From: WLMZ01 sp037139095
GTDB lineage: Bacteria; Actinomycetota; Acidimicrobiia; Acidimicrobiales; Ilumatobacteraceae
Assembly (NCBI GenBank): GCA_037139095.1
Contig: JBAXHD010000004.1
Location: 49,385 to 113,384, forward strand
Reading direction: 5' to 3'
DNA: 64,000 nucleotides
Below, piece by piece: positions 44,764-53,439 of the stretch. A model generated the notes under the pieces. The model had not been told where the DNA came from and searched no databases. It worked only from the letters and a program-made list of their open reading frames with translations. Each line of letters begins with the position of its first letter. The stretch's first letter is position 1. The position numbers and the translations under genes were made by a program.

Positions 44764-45765
44764 GTGCTTTCACCCGATCGAACGTCAGAGCCGGCGCATT
44801 TCGGTGGTGCTGTATGTGTTGTTACCGGCGGCTTGGGTTTCATCGGATCAAACCTTGTCGCGTCGCTCGTGGCCGATGGTGCAACGGTGCGAATCGTTGA
44901 CGAACTTGTGCCAGGTCACGGCGGGGCGATGCACAACGTGGAGCCGCTGCCAGTTGATGTGCTCGTGGCAAGTATTGGAGATCCCCGCGTGAGTGATCTC
45001 GTCGAGGGAGCCGATGTCGTGTTCAACCTGGCCGGCCAGGTGAGCCACACCTCGTCGATGGTCGATCCACAGCAAGACCTTCGTCTGAACGCGCTTGACC
45101 ACGCGCTCTTTCTTGAGACGCTGCGTCGTGTGAACCCCACTGCGCGAATCGTGCATGCCTCAACTCGTCAGGTCTATGGCCGTGTCGATCGCCAACCGGT
45201 CGATGAGACAACTGCAGCGAACCCGGTTGATGTCAACGGCGTCGCCAAGTTGGCCGGCGAGCAACTGCACATGGTGTACGCACAGGCCTACGGCATGGCG
45301 ACGACCTCGTTGCGGCTCACCAATGTCTACGGGCCGCGCCAGCGACTCACCAGTGACGAGCTCGGGTTCCTGCCCGTGTTCATGCGTAAGGCGCTGCTTA
45401 ACGAAACCATTCGTATCTTTGGCGATGGCAGCCAACGACGCGATTGCGTGCATGTTGCAGATGTTGTGGCCTGCCTTCGAGCGGCCACGGACGACGCAGC
45501 CGTCGGGCGGATCTACAACGTGGGTCACCCACAGGATCATTCGTTGGCTGAGATCGCTGCACTCATCACGGCGGCCACAAGCAGCGGCGGCGGGCTTGAG
45601 TTTGTTCCTTGGCCCAGCGATCATCAACGCATCGACATCGGTTCGTTTCATACCGATAGCACCCGAATCAACAACGAACTTGGGTGGACGCCAGCGATGA
45701 GTCTCGCTGATGGCATCGCTCACACGGTGGCCTTCTATCGTGGAGACCCGTGGTACCTGTCGTAG
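44764..45765 (+). CDS. NAD-dependent sugar epimerase/dehydratase-like protein
   Basis: Extended SDR of the nucleotide-sugar type, 333 residues from a GTG at 44764. The NAD loop is VTGGLGFIGSN, and the YGPRQ and FGDGSQRRDCVHVADV motifs place it with UDP-hexose epimerases/dehydratases. The catalytic Tyr of YxxxK is replaced by Asn (DVNGVAK, Asn158/Lys162). I recall similar DVNG-type sequences in a subfamily, so this may be family-specific rather than decay. It is the first gene of a four-gene glycan operon and overlaps the next by 16 bases. Confidence 0.85.
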   Translation: MLSPDRTSEPAHFGGAVCVVTGGLGFIGSNLVASLVADGATVRIVDELVPGHGGAMHNVEPLPVDVLVASIGDPRVSDLVEGADVVFNLAGQVSHTSSMVDPQQDLRLNALDHALFLETLRRVNPTARIVHASTRQVYGRVDRQPVDETTAANPVDVNGVAKLAGEQLHMVYAQAYGMATTSLRLTNVYGPRQRLTSDELGFLPVFMRKALLNETIRIFGDGSQRRDCVHVADVVACLRAATDDAAVGRIYNVGHPQDHSLAEIAALITAATSSGGGLEFVPWPSDHQRIDIGSFHTDSTRINNELGWTPAMSLADGIAHTVAFYRGDPWYLS

Positions 45766-46796
45766 ATCTCAGTCGAAGGGGCCAACGAGTCGCGTCTGAA
45801 TTCGGCGTGGCCGCGCAACGAATCGCAGCCAACGGCATTTTCCTACTTGGCGCTGAGACGGCTGCGTTCGAGCGCGAGTTCGCGCACTGGATCGGCATGC
45901 CAGATGCAGTCGCTGTCTCATCGGGCGCAGCAGCATTGCAGTTGGCCCTCGTTGGCCTTGGCGTTGGGCCAGGCGACGAGGTGATCTTGCCTGCGTTTAC
46001 CGCAGTGCCAACAGCGTCGGCGGTGTGCGCCGTGGGCGCCGTACCCGTGCTGGTCGATGTCGAGCGCGCTACGGGTTTGCTCGATCTTGGCCTCATCGAG
46101 TCGGCGCGTACAGATCGCACCAAAGCGGTCATTGTCGTGCACCTCTACGGGCGCCCCGCCGAACTTCCGCACACCGATCTACTCGTCATCGAAGACGCTG
46201 CGCAGGCGCACGGAGCGCTGGTTGCCCCGCGCAGTTCTGATGCGGTGGCCTACAGCTTTTATCCCACGAAGAACCTCGGTGGCATTGGCGACGGCGGGGT
46301 AGTGGCCATCGATAACGAAATGCTCGGCGCCTATCTTCGTCGTCTTCGAGTACATGGCATGACCGAGATGTATGCGCACGCACACGTGTCGCAGAACTTT
46401 CGCATGTCAGAGGTTGAAGCTGCTTGGTTGAGGCTGTTGTTGTCATCGCTTCACGATGACAACAACAGGCGTCGCGATATTGCTGGCCGATATCGCGAAG
46501 CGGCGCCGCATCTTGCGTGGCAGCAATCTCACCCAGATCACGTTTTTCACCAGTGCGTGTTTCGTTCTCTGCGTCGCGACGATGTTCGCACCGACCTCGC
46601 TGCAGCTGGAGTAGCGACCGGTGTCCATTATCCGTTCGCTGTCACGCAGCAGGTTGCCTACAAACAGTTTGCTCGTACAGCATGCCCGCAGGCCGAGGCG
46701 TGGGCCGCCGAGTGCATCAGCGTGCCATGCTTTCCTGAACTCACCGATGTCGAGGTTGATCAGGTGGCCTCTGAACTTGCCAAGGTTGCTCCATGA
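45750..46796 (+). CDS. DegT/DnrJ/EryC1-family sugar aminotransferase
   Basis: PLP enzyme that aminates a keto sugar nucleotide. The 348 residues start at a GTG (VVPVVDLSRRGQRVASEF) and show SSGAAALQLALVGLGVGPGDEV, EDAAQAHGA (cofactor Asp region) and the Schiff-base Lys in YSFYPTKNLGGIGDGG. The C-terminal GVHYPFAVTQQ is also typical. It overlaps the epimerase by 16 bases and the GT2 gene by four. Together with the epimerase it suggests synthesis of an amino sugar for a surface glycan. A strong 15-bp hairpin lies inside the gene (46434-46468). Confidence 0.9.
   Translation: MVPVVDLSRRGQRVASEFGVAAQRIAANGIFLLGAETAAFEREFAHWIGMPDAVAVSSGAAALQLALVGLGVGPGDEVILPAFTAVPTASAVCAVGAVPVLVDVERATGLLDLGLIESARTDRTKAVIVVHLYGRPAELPHTDLLVIEDAAQAHGALVAPRSSDAVAYSFYPTKNLGGIGDGGVVAIDNEMLGAYLRRLRVHGMTEMYAHAHVSQNFRMSEVEAAWLRLLLSSLHDDNNRRRDIAGRYREAAPHLAWQQSHPDHVFHQCVFRSLRRDDVRTDLAAAGVATGVHYPFAVTQQVAYKQFARTACPQAEAWAAECISVPCFPELTDVEVDQVASELAKVAP
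46434..46468 (+). repeat. intragenic perfect 15-bp inverted repeat
   Basis: CTGTTGTTGTCATCG (46434-46448) and CGATGACAACAACAG (46454-46468) are exact complements around the loop CTTCA, inside the aminotransferase coding frame where they encode LLLSSLHDDNNRR. The RNA stem would be strong and is unusual within a coding sequence. Confidence 0.85.
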
Positions 46797-47494
46797 CGAT
46801 CAGCAGCGTGTCTGCGATGTTCCCCTGTTACAACGACATGCACAGCATCAGTGGGTTGGTTGACAACGTGTACGACGCGCTGTCGCCGTTGGTCGCCGAG
46901 GTCGAGGTCATCGTTGTCAACGATGGTTCTAGCGATGGCTCTCGCAATGTGCTCGACACACTCGCCGCCGCCCGCCCGTGGTTGCGGGTGATTCATCATG
47001 AGGTCAACCGCGGCTACGGCGGAGCCCTGATCACTGGTTTCTCAGCGGCCAGACACGAGTGGATCTTTTACACCGACGGCGACGCGCAATACGACGCTCG
47101 TGAAGCAGCGCTGCTGGTGCCACTCGCATCCGACGGTGTCGACATCGTGCAGGGCTTCAAGATCGGGCGCGGCGATGCGATGCATCGCCGCATCATCGGG
47201 CGCTGCTATCACCATGTGGTGAAGCTTCTGTTCCGCTTGCCCGGACGTGACACCGATTGCGACTTCCGGTTGTTCCGGCGTCAACTCATCATCGACACGC
47301 CGCTCACTTCAACGAGTGGGGTGATCTGCGTCGAGATGATGCGCAACTTCGCCGAGGCCAATGCTCGATTCGTTGAGACGGGTGTGCACCATTACTTCCG
47401 CCCGTCGGGCAAGTCTCAGTTCTTCCGTCTGCCGGCCATCAGCCGTAGCGCAGTTCAGTTGCTGCAACTGTGGTGGCGCAAGGTCGTGCGATGA
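46793..47494 (+). CDS. GT2 family glycosyltransferase
   Basis: Dolichyl-phosphate-mannose-synthase-like GT-A enzyme, 233 residues, no membrane segment. The donor site is PCYNDMHSI and VIVVNDGSSDGS, the metal DXD-like motif is YTDGDAQYD, and the acceptor region DTDCDFRLFRR is visible. Such enzymes move a sugar from a nucleotide to a lipid phosphate carrier, which a GT-C enzyme then uses outside. It overlaps both neighbours by four bases (ATGA), and the next gene encodes just such a GT-C-like membrane protein. Confidence 0.9.
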   Translation: MTISSVSAMFPCYNDMHSISGLVDNVYDALSPLVAEVEVIVVNDGSSDGSRNVLDTLAAARPWLRVIHHEVNRGYGGALITGFSAARHEWIFYTDGDAQYDAREAALLVPLASDGVDIVQGFKIGRGDAMHRRIIGRCYHHVVKLLFRLPGRDTDCDFRLFRRQLIIDTPLTSTSGVICVEMMRNFAEANARFVETGVHHYFRPSGKSQFFRLPAISRSAVQLLQLWWRKVVR

Positions 47495-48840
47495 CACCTC
47501 GTTCCGAAAGGGCGCGCTCGTTCGTGGCGTATGCGGCCACCGATGACGGCGCAACGTGGGGCTTTCGAGCATCGATGGCGTTTGGTTTTCTGCTCATACT
47601 CCGCGCGGGTTGGCATCAGTGGTTCGTACGCGACGACTGGGCCGTGGTCATCACCCGAATGGTGACTCGCGACTCGCTGGGTTGGAAGCAGTGGTTGCTC
47701 AGCCCTCAAGACGGCCACTGGCTCACGATCCCAGTGCTTGCGTTTCGGGCTATTCAGAACACCTTTGGGTTGGACTCGTACTTGCCGTTCTTGGCGCTCG
47801 TTGTCGCAACCCATGTCGGTACGGTGTTGCTCGTTCGTGTTATCTGCCGCCGGTGCGGCGTCACGCCTTGGACAACAACGCTCATCTGTGCGGTGCTCTT
47901 GGTGTTCGGAGCCGGGTGGGAGAACATCATCTTCGCCATCCAGATTTCGTACAACTTGTCGCTGTTGGCATTTCTCGCGCAGGTGTTGCTGAGTGATCAT
48001 GAGGGTGGCGTAGATCGGCGCGACTTTCTTGGCGCTGCCATCGCTGTGCTCGGAGTGATGTCGTCTGGTTTCGCTCCGATCTTTGTCACTGGCATCGCCT
48101 TGTTCCTTGGTCTTCGTCGGCGCTGGCGAGCTCTCGCAGTTGCCGTTGTGCCGCAAGGTCTGGTCTATGCGTGGTGGTATGTGGCGTGGGAATCGGGAAG
48201 CACTACATCAGTTCCCCCCGGTCCGAAATCGTTGATACCTAGCTTTGTGGTCCACGGAGTTGGTTCCGCGTTGCACAGCATGGTGGCGGTACCCGGACTC
48301 GGTGGCGTGGCTTTGATTGCGGTCATCGCAGTCGTTCTCTGGACCGGACCTGGATGGCGCACGCAGAGCACGTTGCTCGCGCTGAGCGGCACTGCAGTCG
48401 TGATGCTGAGTGCTATCGGCGTTGCCCGCATTGGCCTCGGTGTCGAGTCGGCCACTGCATCGAGGTATCAGTACATGACTGCAATGTTGCTCGCGCCTGC
48501 ACTCGCGTTGGCCATCGACCAACTCGTGAAGGTGGCTCGCCAAGCGCAGTGGGCCGGGAGAATTGTGATCGCGGCGTCCATCGTTGTGAACGCAGGCATT
48601 CTGCTGAACTCTGGCAACGATTTGTCGAGGCGTGCCCAGCAACAGCGCGACACCTTTGAGTTAGTAGCCGGATCGGGTCTCATGGATCAGACCTTGCCAA
48701 CGCAGGCTCCCGATTTGTTCAGCCCCGATGTGACCGTGCAGTGGCTGCCGTGGCTTGTTGATCAACATGCGATACGTCCGCGTGTGCCAGCCAACCAAGC
48801 CGAGATCGATCGCGTTCGTCAGGCGATTGGCTTGCCGTGA
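47491..48840 (+). CDS. GT-C-like polytopic membrane protein
   Basis: A 449-residue protein with about ten hydrophobic segments. The first outside loop has WFVRDDWAVV, the acidic pair typical of GT-C glycosyltransferases that use polyprenyl-phosphate sugars. The tail after the last helix (about 410-449) is soluble. Start ATG 47491 overlaps the GT2 stop. It is the last gene of the glycan operon; its stop directly abuts the stop of the convergent P450 gene (no spacer). The acceptor is unknown. Confidence 0.8.
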   Translation: MTPRSERARSFVAYAATDDGATWGFRASMAFGFLLILRAGWHQWFVRDDWAVVITRMVTRDSLGWKQWLLSPQDGHWLTIPVLAFRAIQNTFGLDSYLPFLALVVATHVGTVLLVRVICRRCGVTPWTTTLICAVLLVFGAGWENIIFAIQISYNLSLLAFLAQVLLSDHEGGVDRRDFLGAAIAVLGVMSSGFAPIFVTGIALFLGLRRRWRALAVAVVPQGLVYAWWYVAWESGSTTSVPPGPKSLIPSFVVHGVGSALHSMVAVPGLGGVALIAVIAVVLWTGPGWRTQSTLLALSGTAVVMLSAIGVARIGLGVESATASRYQYMTAMLLAPALALAIDQLVKVARQAQWAGRIVIAASIVVNAGILLNSGNDLSRRAQQQRDTFELVAGSGLMDQTLPTQAPDLFSPDVTVQWLPWLVDQHAIRPRVPANQAEIDRVRQAIGLP

Positions 48841-50058
48841 TCACGCCGTTGGCGTGAACGTAACCGGAAGGTGTTCTGGGCCGAAGATGCCCACATTGCT
48901 GGGCTTCCAGGTGACGTCTCCGTCGATGCGCAGGTTGGGCATACGCCGGGCGAGAATCGGCAACGCCTCTTGCAATTCGGCTTTGGCCAGCGAAGCGCCG
49001 AGGCAATAGTGAATGCCGCTGCCCAAGGTGAGATGCGGCTGATTCGCTGGCTCGCGGGTGATGTCGAACGTGCCAGAGTCTGCAAACACGTTGTCATCGC
49101 GATTGGCCACGGCGAGCGATGGCATCAACATGGTGCCTGCGGGGAACACGATGTCTCGATACTCGATCTCTTCGGATGCAAATCGCCCAGTGCCGCGAAC
49201 GGCGCCGAAGTAGCGCATCGTTTCGTCGACGGCGCGTGACGCGAGCTCGGGGCGATCGACCAGCATTGCCCACTGGTCGGGGTGCTCAGCGAACAACGCA
49301 ACGCTGCAGCCGAGTTGGTTGCGCGTGGTGTCGGTGCCGCCAACGATGACCGCGCTGACCATCATCACGAGTTCTTCGGTGTCGAGTTTGTCGCCGGCCT
49401 CTTCGGCTGCGATGAGCGCGGTGATGAGGTCGTCGGCGGGCTTTGAGCGGCGCTCTGCAATGAGCTCGCGCGTATAGGCGTCGAGTTCGTCTTGAGCCTT
49501 CATGATGATGGGTAGCTCTTCGAGCACGTTGCCGTTGAAGATGCGGAGCACGTCCTCGGCGAGGCGGCTAAAGAGTTGCCAGTCGCTCTTTGGGGCACCG
49601 AGCAGTTCGCAGATAATCGGGATGGGGTATGGCTCGCAGATATCTCTCACGATGTCGGCGCGCCCGGTGGGAGCGACGGGGTCGACAAGGCTGTTGATGA
49701 CCTCGCGCATGAATGGGCGCAGACGGTCGGCAGCGCGGGGAGAAAACGCAGGAGCTACAAGACGGCGCAGCCGGGTGTGCGTATCGCCCTCAGCGCTGAG
49801 AATGCTGACGCGGTCGCGTGCGAGAAACTCGGGGTCGGTGATGCCCATCATTTCTGGCAAGACTCCGGCGGCGTTGTGCCAGCGTTTGTCGCGCAGCACC
49901 GCAGCGACGTCGTCGTAGCGCAGCACGGTAAACCCAAACGGATTGCGCACGATCCAATGCTCGGCGGCCATGTCGCGCATAACGCTTTGTGCCTGATCGA
50001 AAGGAACGTCAAGCAGATCAAGCGTTGGTAGATCAAGGTCGAAAACGGAAACTGACAT
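48841..50058 (-). CDS. cytochrome P450
   Basis: Heme-thiolate monooxygenase, 405 residues, soluble bacterial type. The I-helix has VGGTDTTRNQ (oxygen-binding Thr pair), the K-helix ExxR is DETMRYFG, and the heme loop is LGSGIHYCLGASLAKAE with ligand Cys352; the usual leading Phe of the heme loop is Leu. The N-terminal SAEGDTHTRLRRLVAPAFSP matches the C-helix heme contact (HxxxR). No ferredoxin or reductase gene is adjacent. It is 50 bases downstream of alanine dehydrogenase on the same strand. The substrate is unknown. Confidence 0.93.
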   Translation of the reverse strand: MSVSVFDLDLPTLDLLDVPFDQAQSVMRDMAAEHWIVRNPFGFTVLRYDDVAAVLRDKRWHNAAGVLPEMMGITDPEFLARDRVSILSAEGDTHTRLRRLVAPAFSPRAADRLRPFMREVINSLVDPVAPTGRADIVRDICEPYPIPIICELLGAPKSDWQLFSRLAEDVLRIFNGNVLEELPIIMKAQDELDAYTRELIAERRSKPADDLITALIAAEEAGDKLDTEELVMMVSAVIVGGTDTTRNQLGCSVALFAEHPDQWAMLVDRPELASRAVDETMRYFGAVRGTGRFASEEIEYRDIVFPAGTMLMPSLAVANRDDNVFADSGTFDITREPANQPHLTLGSGIHYCLGASLAKAELQEALPILARRMPNLRIDGDVTWKPSNVGIFGPEHLPVTFTPTA

Positions 50059-50108
50059 ATCGACGACGCTAGTCGTCCTCGCTGGCAGAGGCTTCGTTGG
50101 CCGGTTGC

Positions 50109-51257
50109 TTATCGTGCGAGCAGTACCACTGGGTCGCCGTAGCTCATGCCTAACGCTTCGGCTGCTGGCCCATTGGTGATCTGACCTGCGACCGTGTTGA
50201 TCCCGTGGGCGAGGGCCGCATCGCGGCGCGCCGCGCCGCCAGCGCCGAACATCGCGACCTCAAGTTGATAGGGCAGCGTCGCGTTGGTGAGCGCGTAGGT
50301 GCTCGTGTGCGGAACAGCGCCGGGCATGTTGCCAACCCCGTAATGAAGCACCCCATGCAGGTTGTACACCGGGTCGTTGTGTGTGGTCTCGTGGATTGTC
50401 TCGACGCAGCCACCCTGATCAATCGCGACGTCGACGATGACGGCACCAGGTTTCATGCTGCGCACCATGTCTTCACTCACGACAACCGGAGCGCGACCGC
50501 CCGCGACGAGCACCGCGCCGATCACCAAGTCGGCATCTGCGATGTTGCGTTCAATCGCCCCCCGGTTCGAGGCCAACGTGACCACGCGACCTTTCTGAAT
50601 CTGGTCAACCCAGCGGAGGCGATCGATGTTCTTATCGAACAGCACGACCTCGGCCTCCATCCCTGCTGCAATCCACGCAGCGTTCCAGCCAACGTTGCCG
50701 GCTCCGAGCACCACGACCTTGGCGGGCCGCACGCCGGGCGCGCCACCCATCAATACACCGCGGCCGCCGTTGTGCCGCTCGAGATAATGCGCACCCAACT
50801 GTGGTGCTAGGCGACCTGCTACTTCGCTCATCGGAGCAAGCAACGGCAGCGCGCCATTTTCGGTTTGCACCGTTTCGTAGGCGATGCCCGTGGTGCCTGC
50901 AGCCAACAGCGCCGACGCCACTTCGGGATACGCAGCCAGATGCAAGTACGTGAACAGCGTGAGGTCGGATCGCAAGAACTGAAACTCTTCGGCCTTTGGC
51001 TCTTTGACCTTGACGACCATCTCTTGCGCCCATGCATCGGCCGCGCTGGGGACGATGGTTGCGCCAGCAGCGACATAGTCGGCATCGGCAATGCTGGCAC
51101 CCTCGCCGGCATGAGTTTCGATGAACACATCAATGCCGTGACGTTCGAACTCGCGCACACCATCGGGGGTCATCGCCACTCTGTATTCAGCGGTCTTGAT
51201 CTCGCGCGGTACTCCAACGGTACGTAGGCCGGACGGAACGACTGGGGGAGTGGTCAT
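50109..51257 (-). CDS. ald: alanine dehydrogenase
   Basis: NAD-dependent interconversion of alanine and pyruvate plus ammonia. The 382 residues show VPREIKTAEYRVAMTPDGV, the pyruvate-binding Lys in VKVKEPKAEE, the catalytic His in FTYLHLAAYPE, the Rossmann loop VLGAGNVGWNAAWIA and Asp in VDVAIDQGG. It is divergent from the aldehyde dehydrogenase gene. A link with the class III aminotransferase at 53.4 kb is possible: if that enzyme uses pyruvate as acceptor, Ald would recycle the alanine formed. Confidence 0.94.
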   Translation of the reverse strand: MTTPPVVPSGLRTVGVPREIKTAEYRVAMTPDGVREFERHGIDVFIETHAGEGASIADADYVAAGATIVPSAADAWAQEMVVKVKEPKAEEFQFLRSDLTLFTYLHLAAYPEVASALLAAGTTGIAYETVQTENGALPLLAPMSEVAGRLAPQLGAHYLERHNGGRGVLMGGAPGVRPAKVVVLGAGNVGWNAAWIAAGMEAEVVLFDKNIDRLRWVDQIQKGRVVTLASNRGAIERNIADADLVIGAVLVAGGRAPVVVSEDMVRSMKPGAVIVDVAIDQGGCVETIHETTHNDPVYNLHGVLHYGVGNMPGAVPHTSTYALTNATLPYQLEVAMFGAGGAARRDAALAHGINTVAGQITNGPAAEALGMSYGDPVVLLAR

Positions 51258-51302
51258 AGGAACATACTGCCAACTTCTGCAGAGGTGCTGTGACGCGTTG
51301 TG

Positions 51303-51331
51303 TTGAGCGCTGCGCCTCGGTGATCTAGATT
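51303..51331 (+). promoter_or_regulatory. promoter of the aldehyde dehydrogenase gene
   Basis: TTGAGC (51303-51308), a 17-base spacer and TAGATT (51326-51331), each four of six to consensus, in the 127-bp gap between ald and the aldehyde dehydrogenase gene. The expected start is near 51338. Confidence 0.5.
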
Positions 51332-51336
51332 TCTGC

Positions 51337-51361
51337 CGGATCTCGTCGATGCGCAGATCCG
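51337..51361 (+). promoter_or_regulatory. inverted repeat at the predicted transcription start
   Basis: CGGATCT (51337-51343) and AGATCCG (51355-51361) are perfect complements with an 11-base loop, directly at the predicted start of the aldehyde dehydrogenase transcript. It could be an operator or a leader hairpin. Confidence 0.4.
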
Positions 51362-51384
51362 ATATTCACGAGAGGACCAAGCCC

Positions 51385-52812
51385 ATGCAGGGTTTCCAGA
51401 ACTTCATCAATGGTCAGCATGCTGATGCGGCCGATGGTCGCACCACCGCAATCATCAATCCGTCAACCGGGCAGCAGTACGCAACAGCTGCGTTGTCGGG
51501 CGAAGCCGATGTGCATCACGCCATGACCGTTGCCGCTGCAGCGTTTGAAGACTGGAAAGACAGCACGCCGTCAGAGCGGTCGCTGGCGTTGTTCCGAATC
51601 GCCGATGCTGTCGAGGCTCGCGCCGATGAGCTCATTGCGCTCGAGGTCGAAAACACCGGCAAGCCCATCGGGCTTACCCGCAGCGAAGAGATTCCGCCGA
51701 TGGTCGATCAGATTCGCTTCTTTGCAGCTGCGGCACGCAACCTTGATGGCAAGTCTGCTGGCGAATACATGCGCGGCATGACCAGCTACATCCGCCGGGA
51801 GCCGGTTGGCGTGTGCGCGCAAGTGGCGCCGTGGAACTATCCGATGATGATGGCGGTGTGGAAGTTTGCGCCAGCTCTGGCTGCGGGTAACACCGTGGTG
51901 CTCAAGCCCAGCGACACCACACCCGCGAGTGCAACGCTGCTCGCTGAGATCGCCGCCGAGTTCTTGCCAGCTGGCGTGTTCAACGTGATTTGCGGCGACC
52001 GCGATACCGGCCGCTCAATGGTCGTGCACGACATCCCCTCTATGGTCAGCATCACAGGCTCTGTGCGCGCCGGCATGGAAGTTGCCGAGGCCGCCTCGCA
52101 CAGTCTCAAGCGTCTTCACCTTGAGCTTGGCGGCAAGGCTCCGGTGGTCGTGTTCGACGACGCCGACATTGAGGCCGCGGTTGAAGGCATCTCTACTGCC
52201 GGGTTCTTCAACGCCGGCCAAGACTGCACTGCCGCAACGAGGGTGCTCGTTGCTCCAGGTGTGTACGACGAGTTCGTTGCTGCACTCGGCGCCGCTGCGG
52301 CTGGCATCAAGACCGGCATGCCCGACGACGAAGACGTGCTCTACGGTCCCGTGAACAATGCCAATCAACTGGCCCGGGTCAGCGGCTTCCTCGATCGTGC
52401 TCCCGATCACGCCAACGTTGTTGCGGGCGGCGCTCGTGTTGGTGCGTCGGGCTACTTCTACGCCCCAACGGTTGTGGCCAACCTTCGTCAGAACGACGAA
52501 ATGGTGCAGAACGAAATGTTCGGCCCGGTCATCACCGTGCAGAAGTTCACCGACGAAGACGAGGCTGTGCGTTGGGCCAACGGTGTCGAGTACGGCCTTG
52601 CCTCATCGGTATGGACACGCGATTTTGGTCGGGCGATGCGCATGTCGAAGCGCCTCGATTTCGGATGCGTGTGGATTAACACTCACATTCCACTCGTGGC
52701 CGAGATGCCACACGGCGGCTACAAGAAGAGTGGCTATGGCAAAGACCTGTCGGCCTACGCGCTCGACGACTACACGCGCATCAAGCACGTGATGGCCAAC
52801 ATCAACAGTTGA
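51385..52812 (+). CDS. aldehyde dehydrogenase, probably gamma-aminobutyraldehyde type
   Basis: NAD(P)-dependent oxidation of an aldehyde to the acid. The 475 residues start at ATG 51385 with GAGAGGA at a good distance. Key sites: [26 protein letters not shown] (Asn oxyanion), KPSDTTP (cofactor Lys), HLELGGKAP with Glu247, and GQDCTAATR with nucleophile Cys281. The length and FNAGQDC motif fit aminobutyraldehyde/betaine-type enzymes. Neighbouring polyamine transport, amine oxidase and transaminase genes make 4-aminobutyraldehyde the likely substrate (inference). Confidence 0.88.
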   Translation: MQGFQNFINGQHADAADGRTTAIINPSTGQQYATAALSGEADVHHAMTVAAAAFEDWKDSTPSERSLALFRIADAVEARADELIALEVENTGKPIGLTRSEEIPPMVDQIRFFAAAARNLDGKSAGEYMRGMTSYIRREPVGVCAQVAPWNYPMMMAVWKFAPALAAGNTVVLKPSDTTPASATLLAEIAAEFLPAGVFNVICGDRDTGRSMVVHDIPSMVSITGSVRAGMEVAEAASHSLKRLHLELGGKAPVVVFDDADIEAAVEGISTAGFFNAGQDCTAATRVLVAPGVYDEFVAALGAAAAGIKTGMPDDEDVLYGPVNNANQLARVSGFLDRAPDHANVVAGGARVGASGYFYAPTVVANLRQNDEMVQNEMFGPVITVQKFTDEDEAVRWANGVEYGLASSVWTRDFGRAMRMSKRLDFGCVWINTHIPLVAEMPHGGYKKSGYGKDLSAYALDDYTRIKHVMANINS

Positions 52813-52818
52813 GGCCGA

Positions 52819-53358
52819 TCACGAGGCTTCGCTTTCAAGCTGTTCTTGAGACGCAGCGATCGCCCGTTGCACAAGTTCTTCCACGTGTTGTAGGTCGATC
52901 TTGAGAGCTGTACCGATGTGCACCGACCAGATCTCTGAACGCAGGTTGGCCTCAAAGTCGAGACGACTGCGAATATCGGAGCGGGCGGCCTGACGGTTCT
53001 GGCTGATCATCACAAATGTGGCTAAGAAGATGGCCTCAAGCGACACGATCATTGTGAGCAAGCCAAAGGGAAACTTGTCGAACTTGGCGCCTGCACCAAT
53101 GAGGCCGACGTTGAGGGCGACCCAAATTCCAAACCAGATGCCGTGGATATACACGAACTTCATTGATCCAGCGAAAGCGGTGACCCCATCGGCAATTGAG
53201 CCTTCCGCCTTGCGAAGCGTGGTGAACAGCGTTCGTTCGTCGAGGATTTTGTAGTGGCCGGGCTTTCCGAGTTGGCCATCCTCAATGCCATCGAAACGGT
53301 CAACGATTCGACAGGCCTCGCAACTGTGATCAAAGGTTTGGTGATCGGTGTTCGACAT
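52819..53358 (-). CDS. DUF1003 membrane protein
   Basis: A 179-residue protein of the DUF1003 family, function unknown. It has a cysteine pair near the start (HSCEACRIVD), two membrane segments (about 70-90 and 97-118) with the family pattern FPFGLLTMIVSLEAIFLATF followed by VMISQNRQAARSDIRS, and a helical cytoplasmic tail. It lies between the aldehyde dehydrogenase and aminotransferase genes, with stop codons of the first two only six bases apart. No functional link to polyamine genes is evident. Confidence 0.85.
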   Translation of the reverse strand: MSNTDHQTFDHSCEACRIVDRFDGIEDGQLGKPGHYKILDERTLFTTLRKAEGSIADGVTAFAGSMKFVYIHGIWFGIWVALNVGLIGAGAKFDKFPFGLLTMIVSLEAIFLATFVMISQNRQAARSDIRSRLDFEANLRSEIWSVHIGTALKIDLQHVEELVQRAIAASQEQLESEAS

Positions 53359-53395
53359 AGCACCTCAGCTCTGTTGTTGAATTGTGAACTTGTAC

Positions 53396-53416
53396 CGAGC
53401 GAATGCTTAGCGCTCG
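53396..53416. other. hairpin after the aminotransferase gene
   Basis: CGAGCG (53396-53401) and CGCTCG (53411-53416) form a 6-bp stem with a 9-base loop in the 81-bp gap between the aminotransferase stop and the DUF1003 start (both minus strand). It may attenuate read-through; no T tract is seen. Confidence 0.3.
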
Positions 53417-53439
53417 CGCGCTACGCCAAGTGGTGATGG

